Positions 49,968 to 62,100 of a stretch of 64,000 nt of DNA are shown piece by piece. Every line of letters begins with the position of its first letter. The first letter of the stretch is position 1. The DNA comes from Clostridia bacterium (GTDB lineage Bacteria; Bacillota; Clostridia; Oscillospirales; CAG-272): positions 186,001 to 250,000 of the forward strand of contig JAFTKO010000021.1 in assembly GCA_017453205.1 (NCBI GenBank), given 5' to 3'. Under the pieces are notes generated by a model. That model was not told the DNA's origin. It ran no database searches and saw nothing but the letters and a program-made list of their open reading frames with translations. Made by a program: the position numbers and the translations under genes.

Positions 49968-51050
49968 TTACCTCCTCATCTTGGGATCGAGCGCGTCGCG
50001 CAGACCGTCACCGATAAAGTTGAATGCCAACACGGCAACGATGATGCACAGTCCGGGAGGGCCCCATACGTTAAAGAAGTTTTGCAAAATGTTTTGGTCC
50101 TCGGCAACGATGTTGATCATGGTACCCCACGCGGCGTAAGGTGCACGTACACCCATGTTTAGGTAAGAGAGCGATGCCTCGTACAGGATCATGCTTCCAA
50201 GGCTGAGCGTCATGGAGACGATGAGCTGAGGCATGACATTGGGGACAAGATGCTTGAAGATCTTGCGCTTGGTGGAGTATCCCATTGCCTCGGCGGCAAC
50301 CATGTATTCCTGCTCACGCAGAGAGAGGATCTGACCTCTGACAAGGCGTGCGGTGCCGGGCCATGAGAAGAGCGTGAGGAACGCCATCAAGAAGTAGATA
50401 CGCGACGATGACTCGACGTTTGCCGCGTCAAGTAAGGTACTGATAATCAGTAGGATCGGGAACCCCGGCAGACACATCAGCACGTCACAAATACGCATGA
50501 TAATGTTGTCAATGGCTCCGCCAAAGTAGCCCGCAATTCCGCCGAACACAATACCGAAAATCGTGATGGCAAACACGGCGATAAAGCTGACCGCCAGCGA
50601 AATGCGTCCGCCGTACATCAAGCGGGTAAACACGTCTCTGCCGTCCTTGTCGGTGCCCAAAAGGTGCTCGGAGCTCGGCTTTGCAAGCGAGTTGATGCGC
50701 TTGCCGGTCTCCACCACTTGATAAAAGGTGACTTCCTCGCCGTTTTCATCGGTGTAGGTCACGGGCGCCATGGTATAGTCGATCTTACCCGACATATCCT
50801 GTTCGGTCTCGCCCCATTTCGGGTAGACCACGGGACCGAGCCAGCAAAACAGGAAGAGCGCCACAATCATCACAAGTCCGACAATACTGAGCTTGGAGCG
50901 GAAGAAACGGCGCATGACCATACGCATAGGGGACATCAAACGCACGTTTTTTTCCAGCGGTTCGTCCTCGGCGGGATTGGTCACGGTCTTGTTTTCGGAG
51001 GCTTCGAGGGCGGAGGTTTCCGCTTGGTTCAATTTTTCGTTTTGATCCAT
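49968..51050 (-). CDS. oppC: Oligopeptide ABC transporter permease OppC
   Basis: A 360-residue permease with an N-terminal cytosolic stretch of about 45 residues, one helix, an extracytoplasmic loop with LLGTDKDGRDVFTRLMYGGRIS, then five more helices. The EAA loop reads EQEYMVAAEAMGYSTKRKIFKHLVPN, contacting the ATPases. An insertion after helix 1 (YTDENGEEVTFYQVV) enlarges the outer loop. The ATG at 51050 follows AGGAGG; a TTG six bases upstream is in frame but less well placed. It lies 15 bases after oppB. Confidence 0.95.
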   Translation of the reverse strand: MDQNEKLNQAETSALEASENKTVTNPAEDEPLEKNVRLMSPMRMVMRRFFRSKLSIVGLVMIVALFLFCWLGPVVYPKWGETEQDMSGKIDYTMAPVTYTDENGEEVTFYQVVETGKRINSLAKPSSEHLLGTDKDGRDVFTRLMYGGRISLAVSFIAVFAITIFGIVFGGIAGYFGGAIDNIIMRICDVLMCLPGFPILLIISTLLDAANVESSSRIYFLMAFLTLFSWPGTARLVRGQILSLREQEYMVAAEAMGYSTKRKIFKHLVPNVMPQLIVSMTLSLGSMILYEASLSYLNMGVRAPYAAWGTMINIVAEDQNILQNFFNVWGPPGLCIIVAVLAFNFIGDGLRDALDPKMRR

Positions 51051-51065
51051 TGTCAAGACCTCCTA

Positions 51066-52058
51066 TCAGTTCAATTTGACGCGCGGGTCAACCACGGCGT
51101 ACATGAGGTCGGCAAGCAAAACGCCAATGACGCTGAGCAGTGCGAGGAACATGTTGTAGCCCATGATAAAGGGGATGTCCGCCTGCATCATCGCCTTAAA
51201 CGCGATGTTACCGATACCGGGCAGGTCAAAGACCTGCTCGGTAATGATCGCGCCCGAGAAAAGGGAGGGGAGAAGCCCTGCCAGTGTCGTGACGAGCGGG
51301 ATCAGCGTGTTACGGAATGCGTGCTTGTAGATGACGACCTTCTCTTTCAGACCCTTGGCGCGTGCGGTACGGATATAGTCGGAGGAAAGCACCTCCAGCA
51401 TATTGGTACGCGTCATTCTCATACGTCCGCCGATGCTCAGGATAACCACCGTGAGGATCGGAATGAACATATGCCGCAGGTAATCGAGAAGCAGAGAGAA
51501 CACGTTGGAAAAGTCCTTCGTGGCGTCCACAAGCCCCGAGGGCGGGAACCAACCAAGCTTCATGGCAAACAGGTCCTTGAGGATCTGTCCGAAGAAGAAG
51601 GTGGGCAGCGAGATACCGACCATAACGAGGATGGTGACGATATAGTCGCGCAAAGAGTATTGATGCGTCGCCGCGGTGATACCGAGCGGGATGGCGATCA
51701 AAAACTCGAAAAAGGTTGCGATGAGAGCCACGGCAAACGAAACGCCCATGTGGTCAACGATGACGTTGAGCACCGAGTCGCCGTACACAAAGCTTTTACC
51801 GAAATCGAATCTGCACAGCGCCGCCAGCCAGTTTCCGTAGCCTTTGAGGATGCCGAGAAAGCTGTTGTCGGTCAAGCCGTACATTTCGTACATTTTTTCC
51901 ACTGCTGTCGCATCCAGCGAGGTGTTGCTTTGCAGAGCGCTGATCTTGTTGGTTACGTAGTCATACGGCATACAGCGCACAAGCACGTAGATGATCAAAG
52001 ACACGCCGAGCAGGATGAAGATCGACAGCAAAAGTCTTTTCAGAATGTATTTTAACAT
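51066..52058 (-). CDS. oppB: Oligopeptide ABC transporter permease OppB
   Basis: A 330-residue permease with the usual OppB start (YILKRLLLSIFILLGVSLIIYVLVR), a roughly 75-residue outer loop, then five helices. The EAA loop reads DYIRTARAKGLKEKVVIYKHAFRN. GAIITEQVFDLPGIGN is a strong OppB/DppB mark. Forms the membrane channel with OppC. It starts 21 bases after the oppA stop, in a continuous leftward operon. Confidence 0.95.
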   Translation of the reverse strand: MLKYILKRLLLSIFILLGVSLIIYVLVRCMPYDYVTNKISALQSNTSLDATAVEKMYEMYGLTDNSFLGILKGYGNWLAALCRFDFGKSFVYGDSVLNVIVDHMGVSFAVALIATFFEFLIAIPLGITAATHQYSLRDYIVTILVMVGISLPTFFFGQILKDLFAMKLGWFPPSGLVDATKDFSNVFSLLLDYLRHMFIPILTVVILSIGGRMRMTRTNMLEVLSSDYIRTARAKGLKEKVVIYKHAFRNTLIPLVTTLAGLLPSLFSGAIITEQVFDLPGIGNIAFKAMMQADIPFIMGYNMFLALLSVIGVLLADLMYAVVDPRVKLN

Positions 52059-52079
52059 AAGTCACCCCGAAAATTGCAA

Positions 52080-54689
52080 TCAATCGGCAAATTCGATTTC
52101 CCAAATGTGATCCAAGGGCGAGGAGTAGGGGTTGATCTCGGAGGGAAGTGTGGAGGCATCGATGACATCGGCGTTGTAGGCATACAAAACCTTACGCTGA
52201 TATACGGGAAGCTCAACGGCAAGGTCAAGAACCTTGCTCATTGCCTGTTTGTACAGTGCGGAACGGGTACTTTGATCCTCGGTCTCACGCGCTTGGTCGA
52301 TTAGGTCGCTGAGCTCGTTGAGGATGCCGATTTCCACGGGATACTGCGTTTCGTTTGCAAGGATCTCACGGTAGCCCCAAGCCAGTGTGCTGGTTGCGGT
52401 GGAGTTCTTGTGGTAGACCTGATACATATCGGGATCCACGGTGGTACCCCAAGCGGCTGCCCAAACGGCGAGAGAGCCGGAGCTGAGCTTGGTAAGCGCC
52501 TGTGTGTCGGGAACGACCTCAATGTCCCAACCGCACTCATTGAGCAGGTCGGCGGCACTTTGGAAGGTCTGGTAGGTCGGGTGGTCGGTCAAGTTTGCAC
52601 CTGCAATGGTAAACTTGATGGAGAGTGCGGAGTCACCCTCGGAAACATTGGCGGCTTCCATATAATCAAGGATCTTTTCCTTGGCTGCTGCTCTGTCAAA
52701 CTTGACTGCGGGATAGTCATGACCGTTGTCACGGTCTGCTTTGCCGTCGTCTGCCTTGGGGTATGCCCAGCTGACGGTGGACATGGGCCAGTAGATGGTC
52801 TCTGCCATACCCGTGCTGTAATAGCTGAGGGCAAGGCTGGTGTCCATTGCGGTCATGATGGCTTTGCGGATGTTGATGTCCGGAACCTTACCTGCGTTGA
52901 TACCGATGTAACCGTAACCGAGCTGATCGGTGTAGGTGGTCTCAATGCCGTCGGCTTTCAGAGAATTGAGCTTATCAATGTTGTTTTGCGTGAACTGAGG
53001 AGTTACAAAATGAACCGAGCCGGTTTCCAGTGCGTTAATGGCGTTGGAGGCGCTGACGACCTGATAGCGGACCTTTTCGATCTTGGGTGTGCCAAGCAGG
53101 AAGTTTTCGTTTGCCTTGAAGTAAACGACGTTGTTGCTGAAGAATGCGTTGCCGTCGGGGTTATCGTCGTTGTTGCTGTTGGTTGCTTTGTAAGCACCGG
53201 CACCCATGGGGACCTTGACGTTTCTGGAGGACTGGATGACATTCTTCATAAAGTCAAAGGAGCCGTATTCCACGCCAAACTTATTGGCGGCGATGTCCAC
53301 GGTGTAGCCCTCGGCATAGTAGTGCTGGGGAGCCACGGAGAACGCAAAGTTCCAAATTGCCTTGGGGTCCACGCCGTTGATGGTGATCTGCAGGACGTCG
53401 TACTCGGAGTCGGGATTGGTAACGGTACCGTCGGTGTTATGGCTGTGCGCCACGGTATAGGTGCCGTTGTTGGCGGTTACGGTTGCCACGTCGGTGGTGT
53501 GACCGAGGGAAACGATACCGGTAATGTTCGGGACGGCAAGCTGACCGTCTACCATGTTCTCACGCAGGAGGACTTCCTTTGCCTTTGCGGCATATTCGGT
53601 CTGCAGCTCCTGTGCGGTTGCCCAATATTGCAGAATGACATGGAGCTCGGTGGAGATCTTGGAGTTGTAAACGTAGTCGATTGCGGACTGCTGATCTACC
53701 GCAACTGCGGTGTTGTATTCGGGGGTTACCGTAGCGATCTTGTTCTTGATGGGCTTGTTGGTAACGGGATCCTTTTCGTACTCGATGGTCACAAATCCCT
53801 CGGCATACATAAAGGAAAGAACATCGTAGTTAAGACCTTTTTCGTTGCAGAGGTTGGTGAACGCGGTCTTGTAGGGCTCTTCGAGGTAGGCTTCCTTGGC
53901 GCTGACATAGTCGGTGTTCAGCTCTTCCTTAAAGAGGCGGAGCGCCTGCTCGTAGTCGGCTTTGAGCTGGTCGTTGGTTACCGAGCTTGTGTCGTTGGAA
54001 AGCGCTTCCTTGTAACCGCTCGAAAGATTGTGTGCGGCGATGGCTGCGATCATCTCCTCGTAGGTGGCTTCATAAGAACCCGCGGTGGGAGTTGCACCGA
54101 CCTGCTTAAAGAGGTTGATCAGCTCATTGATACGGTTCTTTGCGCGGGTATTTGCAAGACCGGAGATATTGTCATCCGCACCCGTATCATCGGAGAGGAT
54201 CTGTTGGGTTCTGTATGCTTGCAGACCGACGATGTCGGTGGAGTACATGGTGGAAGAACCGGTGTACACGGGATCGAGGTAAACATAGAGGTTGAACAGG
54301 ACATCGTTCATGGTCAGCGGCTTGCCGTCCGAGAACTTGATGCCGTTTTTGATGACAAAGGTATAGGTGGTTTGGTCCTTGGCGCTGTCGTAGTTGATGC
54401 TGTAATCCTTGACGACAACGGCTTCACCATCCCCGCAGGCAACGGTGACATTTCCGTTTTCGTAGCCGGTGGTCAGCATGCCCAGCTGTGTCATGGACAC
54501 GATGGTGGCGTCGGGAGCGGTGGTGGAGTAGAACGGGTTGAACAAGCCGTCCAAATCCTCTGTCATAACAACGAGGGCGTCGGTGTTTTTGTTGCTGTTT
54601 TTACAGCTGCTGCATGCCGAGAGCGATGCGAGTGCACCGATACACATGGCAATGCAAAGCAAAATCGAGATAAGTCTTCTTGTTTTCAT
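52080..54689 (-). CDS. oppA: Peptide-binding lipoprotein OppA-like, enlarged
   Basis: An 869-residue family 5 solute-binding lipoprotein with lipobox SLSAC (Cys26), about 300 residues longer than ordinary OppA. The N-lobe start (DLDGLFNPFYST, FVIKNGIKFSDGKPLTMNDVLF) and the C-terminal lobe (IRKAIMTAMDTSLAL, DPDMYQVYHKNS) are recognisable. A largely helical insertion of some 280 residues lies between YVYLDPVYTG and GVDPKAIWNF. It captures peptides for OppBC. Placed between the secreted protease/lipoprotein genes and the permease genes, it may bind products of that protease; that is inference. Confidence 0.92.
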   Translation of the reverse strand: MKTRRLISILLCIAMCIGALASLSACSSCKNSNKNTDALVVMTEDLDGLFNPFYSTTAPDATIVSMTQLGMLTTGYENGNVTVACGDGEAVVVKDYSINYDSAKDQTTYTFVIKNGIKFSDGKPLTMNDVLFNLYVYLDPVYTGSSTMYSTDIVGLQAYRTQQILSDDTGADDNISGLANTRAKNRINELINLFKQVGATPTAGSYEATYEEMIAAIAAHNLSSGYKEALSNDTSSVTNDQLKADYEQALRLFKEELNTDYVSAKEAYLEEPYKTAFTNLCNEKGLNYDVLSFMYAEGFVTIEYEKDPVTNKPIKNKIATVTPEYNTAVAVDQQSAIDYVYNSKISTELHVILQYWATAQELQTEYAAKAKEVLLRENMVDGQLAVPNITGIVSLGHTTDVATVTANNGTYTVAHSHNTDGTVTNPDSEYDVLQITINGVDPKAIWNFAFSVAPQHYYAEGYTVDIAANKFGVEYGSFDFMKNVIQSSRNVKVPMGAGAYKATNSNNDDNPDGNAFFSNNVVYFKANENFLLGTPKIEKVRYQVVSASNAINALETGSVHFVTPQFTQNNIDKLNSLKADGIETTYTDQLGYGYIGINAGKVPDINIRKAIMTAMDTSLALSYYSTGMAETIYWPMSTVSWAYPKADDGKADRDNGHDYPAVKFDRAAAKEKILDYMEAANVSEGDSALSIKFTIAGANLTDHPTYQTFQSAADLLNECGWDIEVVPDTQALTKLSSGSLAVWAAAWGTTVDPDMYQVYHKNSTATSTLAWGYREILANETQYPVEIGILNELSDLIDQARETEDQSTRSALYKQAMSKVLDLAVELPVYQRKVLYAYNADVIDASTLPSEINPYSSPLDHIWEIEFAD

Positions 54690-54715
54690 TTTTTCCTCCT
54701 TAGAATTTATGTTTT

Positions 54716-56098
54716 TTAATTGGTTCCGTTGTTGGTAGAGAGCGTCACGACCTTGTCCTCACCGATCGACAGCGAGAGCGTGTTCTCGCCGTTGTTGATC
54801 AGCGTGCAGGTGATCCCCTCGGTGGAGATACCGCCGTAGGTACCGTCCGCACAAAGCAAGCCGATCTGATACGTGTCTAATCCGTATTCGGTGATCAAGC
54901 TCGACGCGTCGATTTGCAGCTTGCCGCCAACATTCACGTCGGTCAGCGTTGTGCCTTCGGCAATTACGCCCGCAAGCAAGCCAAAGTAGGCGCCGTTGGG
55001 ACGGATCGATCCGGTTTGAATCGTATAGGTTAGGTTCTCGATTGTCAAGTCATCGATCACAGCGTCGGCGTGCAGCTTTCCAAAGAGACCGCCTGCCTCC
55101 TGCTTGGTGTCACCCTGTGTGATCGAGATGTTGGAGAATTTGTAGCCGTTACCGAGGATCGTGCCCTTGAACTCACCCTTGGTAAGCGTGGGGGACCAAA
55201 CCTGGTTGGAAAAGTCAAGATCGGCGCAAATGATGTAATTGCCGCCAAGCTTGCTGTTTTCATAGAACTGCTTTGCGGTGTAGATCTTGTACCAGTCACC
55301 CTCGAGCCACGTGGTGTAGATCTTGATGGTCTCGACGTCGGCAATGCCCTTTTCGTAGTCGACCGAGCCGCCGATCTTGCCGGTGATCTCTTCGGTCATG
55401 TCGGCGCTCAGATATGCCTTGTCAAAGGTCTTGCCGTCAATGGTTGGGAAGCGCTTCATGTCAAGCTTACCCGTGTTGACATTCCATTCGGGAACCGTCA
55501 GTTCCATCATCTGTTGGGTCTCGAGCAGTGTAAATTGGTTGGTTTCGGAATCCAATGCGTAAAATTCGTAGGTGTAATAGGGGATCCATGCCGCGTAGAG
55601 CGTCATCACGCTTTCCGTGGAGGTGTAGGTGCCGTTGGGATCGACCTCCAAACGGTCGTTTTCAAAATCCCATTTGCCGCCGTAAACATAGCCTTGCTCC
55701 TTTCCGGAGACGGAGCAAAGGTTGCCGTCCGCGTCCAGCGCATTGCCGTTTTCGTCGGTGCGGAGCGTGCGCTCGCGGTACCAGCCGGCAAGGAAGTAAC
55801 CGCTGTTGGAGACCTCAAAGGCGTTGCTCTCGCGACGGCTGTCATCGGGGGCGATCAAGGCGATTTCGACTTTGCCCGCGGCATTGGTCTTGGCGTTTGC
55901 GGGGTGAAAGACATCTACCACGTAAACGTCGTTGGTGCCCGCAAACATACCGCCGTTTGCGTCATAGCGGACGCTGACGGTATAGCCCTCGGCATCGGCG
56001 TCGGTGTAGGGCAGCTCCCATTGGGAGCATGCCGCCAACGACACGACCGCCAAGCCCAAAAGGGCGGTGATCAAAAGTAGCTTTAATGTTTTTTTCAT
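54716..56098 (-). CDS. Lipoprotein with InlB-like and GLUG-like regions
   Basis: A 460-residue lipoprotein: signal peptide MKKTLKLLLITALLG with lipobox SLAAC. Residues about 30-190 resemble InlB/Listeria-Bacteroides beta repeats (YDANGGMF, SGYFLAGWYRERTLRTDE, VMTLYAAW). After a YKIYTAKQF segment, a GLUG-type beta-helix region runs from about residue 285 (NYIICADLDFSNQVWSP, GGLFGKLHADAVIDDL). The ATG at 56098 follows GGAG, and the longer frame upstream is rejected because it would overlap the subtilase gene. It lies between protease and oppA genes, 19 and 26 bases from its neighbours; a surface partner of either is possible. Confidence 0.8.
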   Translation of the reverse strand: MKKTLKLLLITALLGLAVVSLAACSQWELPYTDADAEGYTVSVRYDANGGMFAGTNDVYVVDVFHPANAKTNAAGKVEIALIAPDDSRRESNAFEVSNSGYFLAGWYRERTLRTDENGNALDADGNLCSVSGKEQGYVYGGKWDFENDRLEVDPNGTYTSTESVMTLYAAWIPYYTYEFYALDSETNQFTLLETQQMMELTVPEWNVNTGKLDMKRFPTIDGKTFDKAYLSADMTEEITGKIGGSVDYEKGIADVETIKIYTTWLEGDWYKIYTAKQFYENSKLGGNYIICADLDFSNQVWSPTLTKGEFKGTILGNGYKFSNISITQGDTKQEAGGLFGKLHADAVIDDLTIENLTYTIQTGSIRPNGAYFGLLAGVIAEGTTLTDVNVGGKLQIDASSLITEYGLDTYQIGLLCADGTYGGISTEGITCTLINNGENTLSLSIGEDKVVTLSTNNGTN

Positions 56099-56117
56099 CT
56101 GTCTGTTCTCCGAAAGC

Positions 56118-59100
56118 TTACGCTCTCTCCGACATGTCGTCGGATTTCTTTTCGGAATTTTCGTCGGAGCTTTCCTCCGCCTCCCCCGCGTCTGCGGGAG
56201 AGGCTTCGTCTGTGCCGTCGGTGTCGGCTTCATTTGCCGATGCTTCTTCGCTGTTTTCGGGCTCGGAAGCGTCTCCACCGCCGTCGGACGCGGGAGGTGT
56301 GCCGTCTCCGTCCTCGGGAGAGGTGGGAGGCGTGTTGGGTTTGTTCTTTTTGCGGTAAAGGATCAAGAGTACAACGACCGCCGCGACGCTCAAGATGAAG
56401 AGTCCGCCGAATACGATGCAGAGGATCTCTGCCGTTGTCATCGGCTCTTTTTCCACGGGAGGCTCGGGCTCGGGTGCGGGTTCTCCGTTCTCGAGGTACT
56501 CGAGGTTGGCGATACGCTTTTCCGCCTCTTGGAGCTTGGAGTAGTTGGTGACCAGTGCGCGCTGTTCGAGGGAAGCGATCTTGTCGTATGCCGCGCGTGC
56601 CGCCTCGACCAATGCTTTGTCGGAGAGGCTGACCTGATCGGGCAGGGCGTTGATCGCCGCAATGGCAGCCAGCGTGATCTCGTCGGGTGCCGCCGCACCG
56701 TCCACGGTGACGTTGAAGTAGTTGGAGAAGATAAAGGAATCGTAGTTTTGACCGTTTACGGGGCGGCTCATAACGATCGCTTGATCGATGTGACCGATGT
56801 AATCCGCAAAGTTTGCGCCGTAATAGACGTTGTAGGGGTTGCTGACCACGTTCCACATAAAGTAAGGAACAATGCCAAGTCCGTCGCGGTCCTCGGAGGT
56901 CACGCCGTCGGCTTTGACGATGGTGTAATCGCCGCTGGCGGGGATGTTTTCACCCGAAGCGTAATAGTCGTAGTCGTACTCCTCCTCGAGGATGGGCGCA
57001 TCGTAGCTGCTGAATACCACCAAGGTCAGCTTTTCACAGCCGTAGAATGCCTTGTGTCCGATGGAGATCAGCGACTGCGGCAGAATCGCCTTGACGATGT
57101 CACTGCCCGCAAACGCCATGGCGCTGATGCGTACCGTGCCGTCGGCAACGGTGACGCTGTCCTCGCCCATGGAGGCGTAGGTGATCAGCTCAAGCCCCTT
57201 GGGAACCACGCGGTAGAGCGAGCCGTCGATCACGCGGATGGCGGAATTGAGGTCAAAGGTGTAAACCGTGGTAAAGTATTCTTTGTTGTGGAAAGTCTCG
57301 GAAACCGTGCTTGTAAAGGGAGCAACGATACAGAAAGCAAAGGGGTTGTCTCCGATGTCGGTGAGCTGATCGCCAAGCTTGACCGTAAAGGCGGTGGGGG
57401 TGTCCTTGAGGAACGCCGTGTCGCCGATGTAGGTCGCCGCCGAGAGGTCAGCCTCGGTGAGCGCTGTCAGAGCAAACGCGTAGTCGCCGACATAGGTGAC
57501 ATTCTGCATTCCGCTGACGGTTGCAAGCGCGGTACAGTAAGCAAACGCGCTGTCACCCACGGTGATGTTGCTTGCCGCAAGGAGCACGGTGGTCAGCCGA
57601 TCGCTGTAAATAAAGGCGCTGCTGTCAAGCTTTTCCACGCTCGAAAGATCTATGGAGATCAAAGCCGATTCGGCAAACGCCGCCTCGCCCACGCGCTTGA
57701 CGCCCGAGAGGTTGATGCTCGTCAGTGCGATACAGCTCTCAAATGCGGAGGCGGGGATCTCGGTAATGCCCGTGCCCAGCTTCACATTGATCAGCGAGCG
57801 GCAGTTTCCAAAGGCTCTTTCGCCGATCGAGGTCGCAGATGAGAGATCGACCGTTTCCAATACGGGTGTGTAGTAGGAGCAGAGATACGTGTTGTCCTCG
57901 GTCAGTGCGGGGATCGTAAAGCTTGCATCGGTAAAGCGCATACGCACGTCGCCCGAAAATGCCGCGTTGCCGATCGAGACAGCTTTGGACAGGTCAATGC
58001 TCTTGAGCGCTACATTGTTGTAGAATGCCTCGTCGCCGATGACCGCGCCGTCGCCGAGTGTCACACTTTCGAGCGCGGCGGCTCCGTAGAACGCCGCATT
58101 GCCGATTTCGACATTCTTACCGACGGTAAGAGAGGTGAGCGGAGACTTATAAATATAATGATAGATTCTGACGCCGTCCTCGTCGAGGTAGGAGGCGGTT
58201 CCCCAGTTCTCGCTGTTGGTCACATCGAGGCGGAATGCGTTGGCGCCAAGCTTGACGCCGTCGCCCACCGTGACACTGCGCAAGGAGGTACATTCTCTAA
58301 ACGCGCTGTTACCCACGGTGAGCCCTGCGGGGATGTTGACCTCGGTCAGCTTGGAGTAGGCGAATGCCCAGTCACCGATGCTGTCGAGCGCGGAGAGGCT
58401 CGGGGTAGCGGTGAGACGCGTACCGTAAAAGGCGTAAGCGCCGATCTTTTTGAGACTTCCGAACGAAACATTGCTCAGCCTTGTGCACTGTGCAAAGGCA
58501 TAGTCGCCGATCGAGGTGACGTTCGGGAGATTGACGGAGGTGAGGTTGGAGTTGCCCGAGAATGCGCCGTTGGCAATCGACGTTACGGTCGACTCGCTGA
58601 CGGTAAACGCACCCGAGACTGCGGGAGCGACCAGCAGGAGCTCGGTTTTATCCGCGTTGAGCAGATAGGGCTTGGAGCTGACGGGATAGAAAGTGGTGTT
58701 GCCCGCGGCAACGGTAAAGGCTTCGATCGCCGTGTTGCGGAAGGCGTATTCGCCGATGACGGCAACGTCCTTGCCGATCGTTACGTTTTTGAGGGAGGTA
58801 CAGCCGTCAAACAGACCGGTGGGGAGCACTGCGGCGTTGATCGAGATCTCGGTCATGGCACAATCCGCAAATGCGTATTGTCCAAGCTTGAGCTTTTCGG
58901 CGTTGACGGTGATGGATTGAAGCGAGGTGTTCCCCGCAAAGGCGTAGGCGCCGATCGATTGCGTGCTTGCGGGCAGGACCACTGCCTTGAGGTTGTCATT
59001 GAGTGCGAACGCGTAGTTCGAGATGGCAATGGCATTGCCAAAGGTCAGTGTGCCAAGCAGGTTACAATCGTAAAATGCGTCCTCGTTGATGAGCTTGACA

Positions 59101-62100
59101 TGCTCAATGCCCTTGACGGTGGTCAGCGAGGTACATCCGTAGAACGCGCCGTAGTCGATGCGTTCGAGCGTGGAGGGTAGGGTGACCTTTTTGAGCGCGG
59201 TCAGATTTGCAAACGCATACGGACCGATCGACTTGACACCCTCGGGAATGATGACTTCTTCAATGGTATTGTCGCCGAGGTACCAGATTTTGGTGGTCTC
59301 GGGCATTTCCTCCGAGATCTCATCGTTCTCGTCCTTGGCAATGTAATCGAAGTTGGAGAAAGCGAACTGTCCGATCTCGGTAATGGCAAGGTCTTTCGGA
59401 ATGTCGACCAAGCCGCCGTTACCGAAGTAGTGCGTCAGTGAGGGACCTGTGGTGATGTAGGGGTCCTTGACCGTGATGCTGATGGATTGCGAGTAGTAGG
59501 TGCTCTTTCCGTCCATCATGACACGTGCCGAAATGGTGGCATAACCCTCCGCCACAGCGGTGATGGTACCGTTTTGATCCACGGTCACAATGCTTGCGTT
59601 ACTCGAGTCAAATACCACCTCGGTGCTGTTGGGGAAGTAGGCGTCAAGCGTCCACCGCAGGGTGACCTGTTCGGAGGGATACATGGATAGCGCGTAATTG
59701 GAAGAGGATGCAAATTTTGCCTCATCTCCCGTCGAGCCGATTTCTCGGTCCTCGGTAGAGAGCTGGTAGTACGCCTTGTTGACATAAAAGCCTGTCAAAG
59801 TAAAGGTGTCGGCAACCGGCTTGTCATAACGGACATAGCCTTCGTCGCCCTCCCCAAGTACCGTCAGCGAAAAGCTTCGTATTTCTTTGGTGATGGGATC
59901 CTGTGCGTAGACCTTGGATTTACCGGGGGCAACCGCCACCAGCTTGTTGTTGACCACTGCCGCAACCTTGGTATTGGAAACGGTGTAGTCCAAAAGCTCG
60001 GTCCAAGCGGTGTCGGGATAGCAGAGGGGCGTGAGGGTATAGACCTCGTTGGGGCTGAGAGTGAGCCCGTTCTCTTCCTCGGCAAAGTAGAAGTCGGTAA
60101 ATTCCGAGGGGAGTTGAATCTCGTAGGTCGCTTCGTTGAGCGCATAGTCGTAAACAGCTACGGTAAAGCAGTTTTTGTTGTATGCGTTCTTGCGGATCAG
60201 ATCGACGTAGTCGGTCAGTTCATATGTAACATAAGAGGTAGAGTTAAAGGAGGAATAAACTGGAGTCAGATACTTTTCAAACGAGTTGAGGAGGAAGCCC
60301 TCGGTATCGGTGCCGACATAACCGATCATCGCGGACATCGCGTAGTGGTTATCGTAAATGGCGACCTTGGCGTAAAGGCGTGTGGTCTTTGCGGTTTTGT
60401 CATACTCGGTGTAGAACTCACAGCCCGTAACTGCAGGGGCTTGGAAGTCGGTGACCAGAGGGAAGGTAAAGGTGTTGGAGAGGTTGGTACTCTCGCCGCC
60501 ATCCCCGTAATCGAGATAGCTCTTGACGGTGACGGTGTAGCTGGAGTTGTTCTTCAAATTTTGCTCTGCGGCGTCAAACCCGACATCGATGTTTGCGGGG
60601 TAGATCGAGCCGCCGTCGCCGTAGGATTTGCGGATGTCGGTTTCCACCTTTTCAAACACGACCTCGCCCGTGGCGTCGTCGGTGATGGTAATGGTCACCG
60701 AGGCGCAGTTGCGCAAGAGTCCCGCCCAAATGTATTCGAGCGAGTGCACGGTTCCGTCGAGGTTAGAGATCGAAATGTAATCGCGGCTTGCCGCAATCTG
60801 CTTCGCGGACGGATTTTGTTCAAAGTAGTAGGCGCCGAGATAGCTGACGTAGTCCTCGGACACGCTGCCGATCGGGCGCGTTGCGTAAGCATCGGGGAGT
60901 GTTTTGTCAAGGAGGTCGATCGAGTCGTCCAGCTCGTCGGCGTTGGTCGCGTAGTAATCAAGGTCAAAAATGGGAGCTACGGTCCAGTCGCCGTAAAAGG
61001 CAAGGTAGGGGACGCTCAAGCTCACGCCGTTGGCGTCGGCGTTGTTCAGTTGCACAAAGCCTTCCACGTACATACCGTTCTCAAAGGAGCTGTCAAGGTA
61101 GGCTTTGTCTGTGTCACCCAAAGTCAAGGTTACGGTCAAGTCGGCGGTTTGTCCCGCGGCAACGGTAATTGCTTTCTTATCTTCGGAGAGCGTACAGTTG
61201 GTTGCCGAGGTGATATCCATCACGGCGCCCGAAAGGATGTAGCCAAGCTCGTCAACGGTGGTTTCACCGTCATTGGTCTTGGTGTCGCTCACGCCCTCGG
61301 TCATCACATAGTAAGAAAGGCTGTAGGAAAGATCGGACGAGCCAAAGTTCTTAACCGAGAATTTGAGGGTATAAACACCGGTCTTGTTGGGGTCATCGCC
61401 AAGCTCGATCTTGGATTTGTCCATCAGCGAGCCGTCCTCGCGGTCGTAGGTGAGGATGCAAGCGGCGGTTGCGGCGGCGTTGTCGAGGTTGGCAAGTCCC
61501 GCGCCCTGTTTACGGACGGCGTAGGGGAGACCGTTGGTATTGTACAGGATATCGGCGGTGGACATCAAGAGACGGTTGACGAACGCCGCAATCTCTACGG
61601 GTTGATCGGCAATTTCGGTAAAGTTCTCTTTCACGTACTGACGGAGCAGTGCGGTAATGCCGGCGACGTTGGGGCAAGCCATCGAGGTACCCGAAATGGT
61701 GTCATAGGACTGACCGGGCACTGCGGAGTAGATCGAGCCGCCGTGTGCGGTGATCTCGGGCTTGATGCCAAGGTCGGGTGTCGGTCCCCAAGAGGAGAAG
61801 TCCGACATGAAAGGACCCGAGGTCTGCGAGCGCGCGATATCGATGACACCGGTGCCCGCGGCGGCGAGGAGCTCTCCCTCGTCCTGTCCGATCGAGCAGA
61901 CCGGAATGGCGGTATCGCCGACATTCATTTTGATGTCACCCGAGACGTTGTTGTAAATGATGACCGCGGCGGCACCCATCTTTTCCGCCACGTTTGCCTT
62001 TTCCTCAAAGGTGGTGGAGCCGCGGCGGACCAGAGCAACCTTGCCTGTAACATCGATGCCCGTGTAGTCGGCGGTGCGTCCCACACCGGGGATCGTTACG

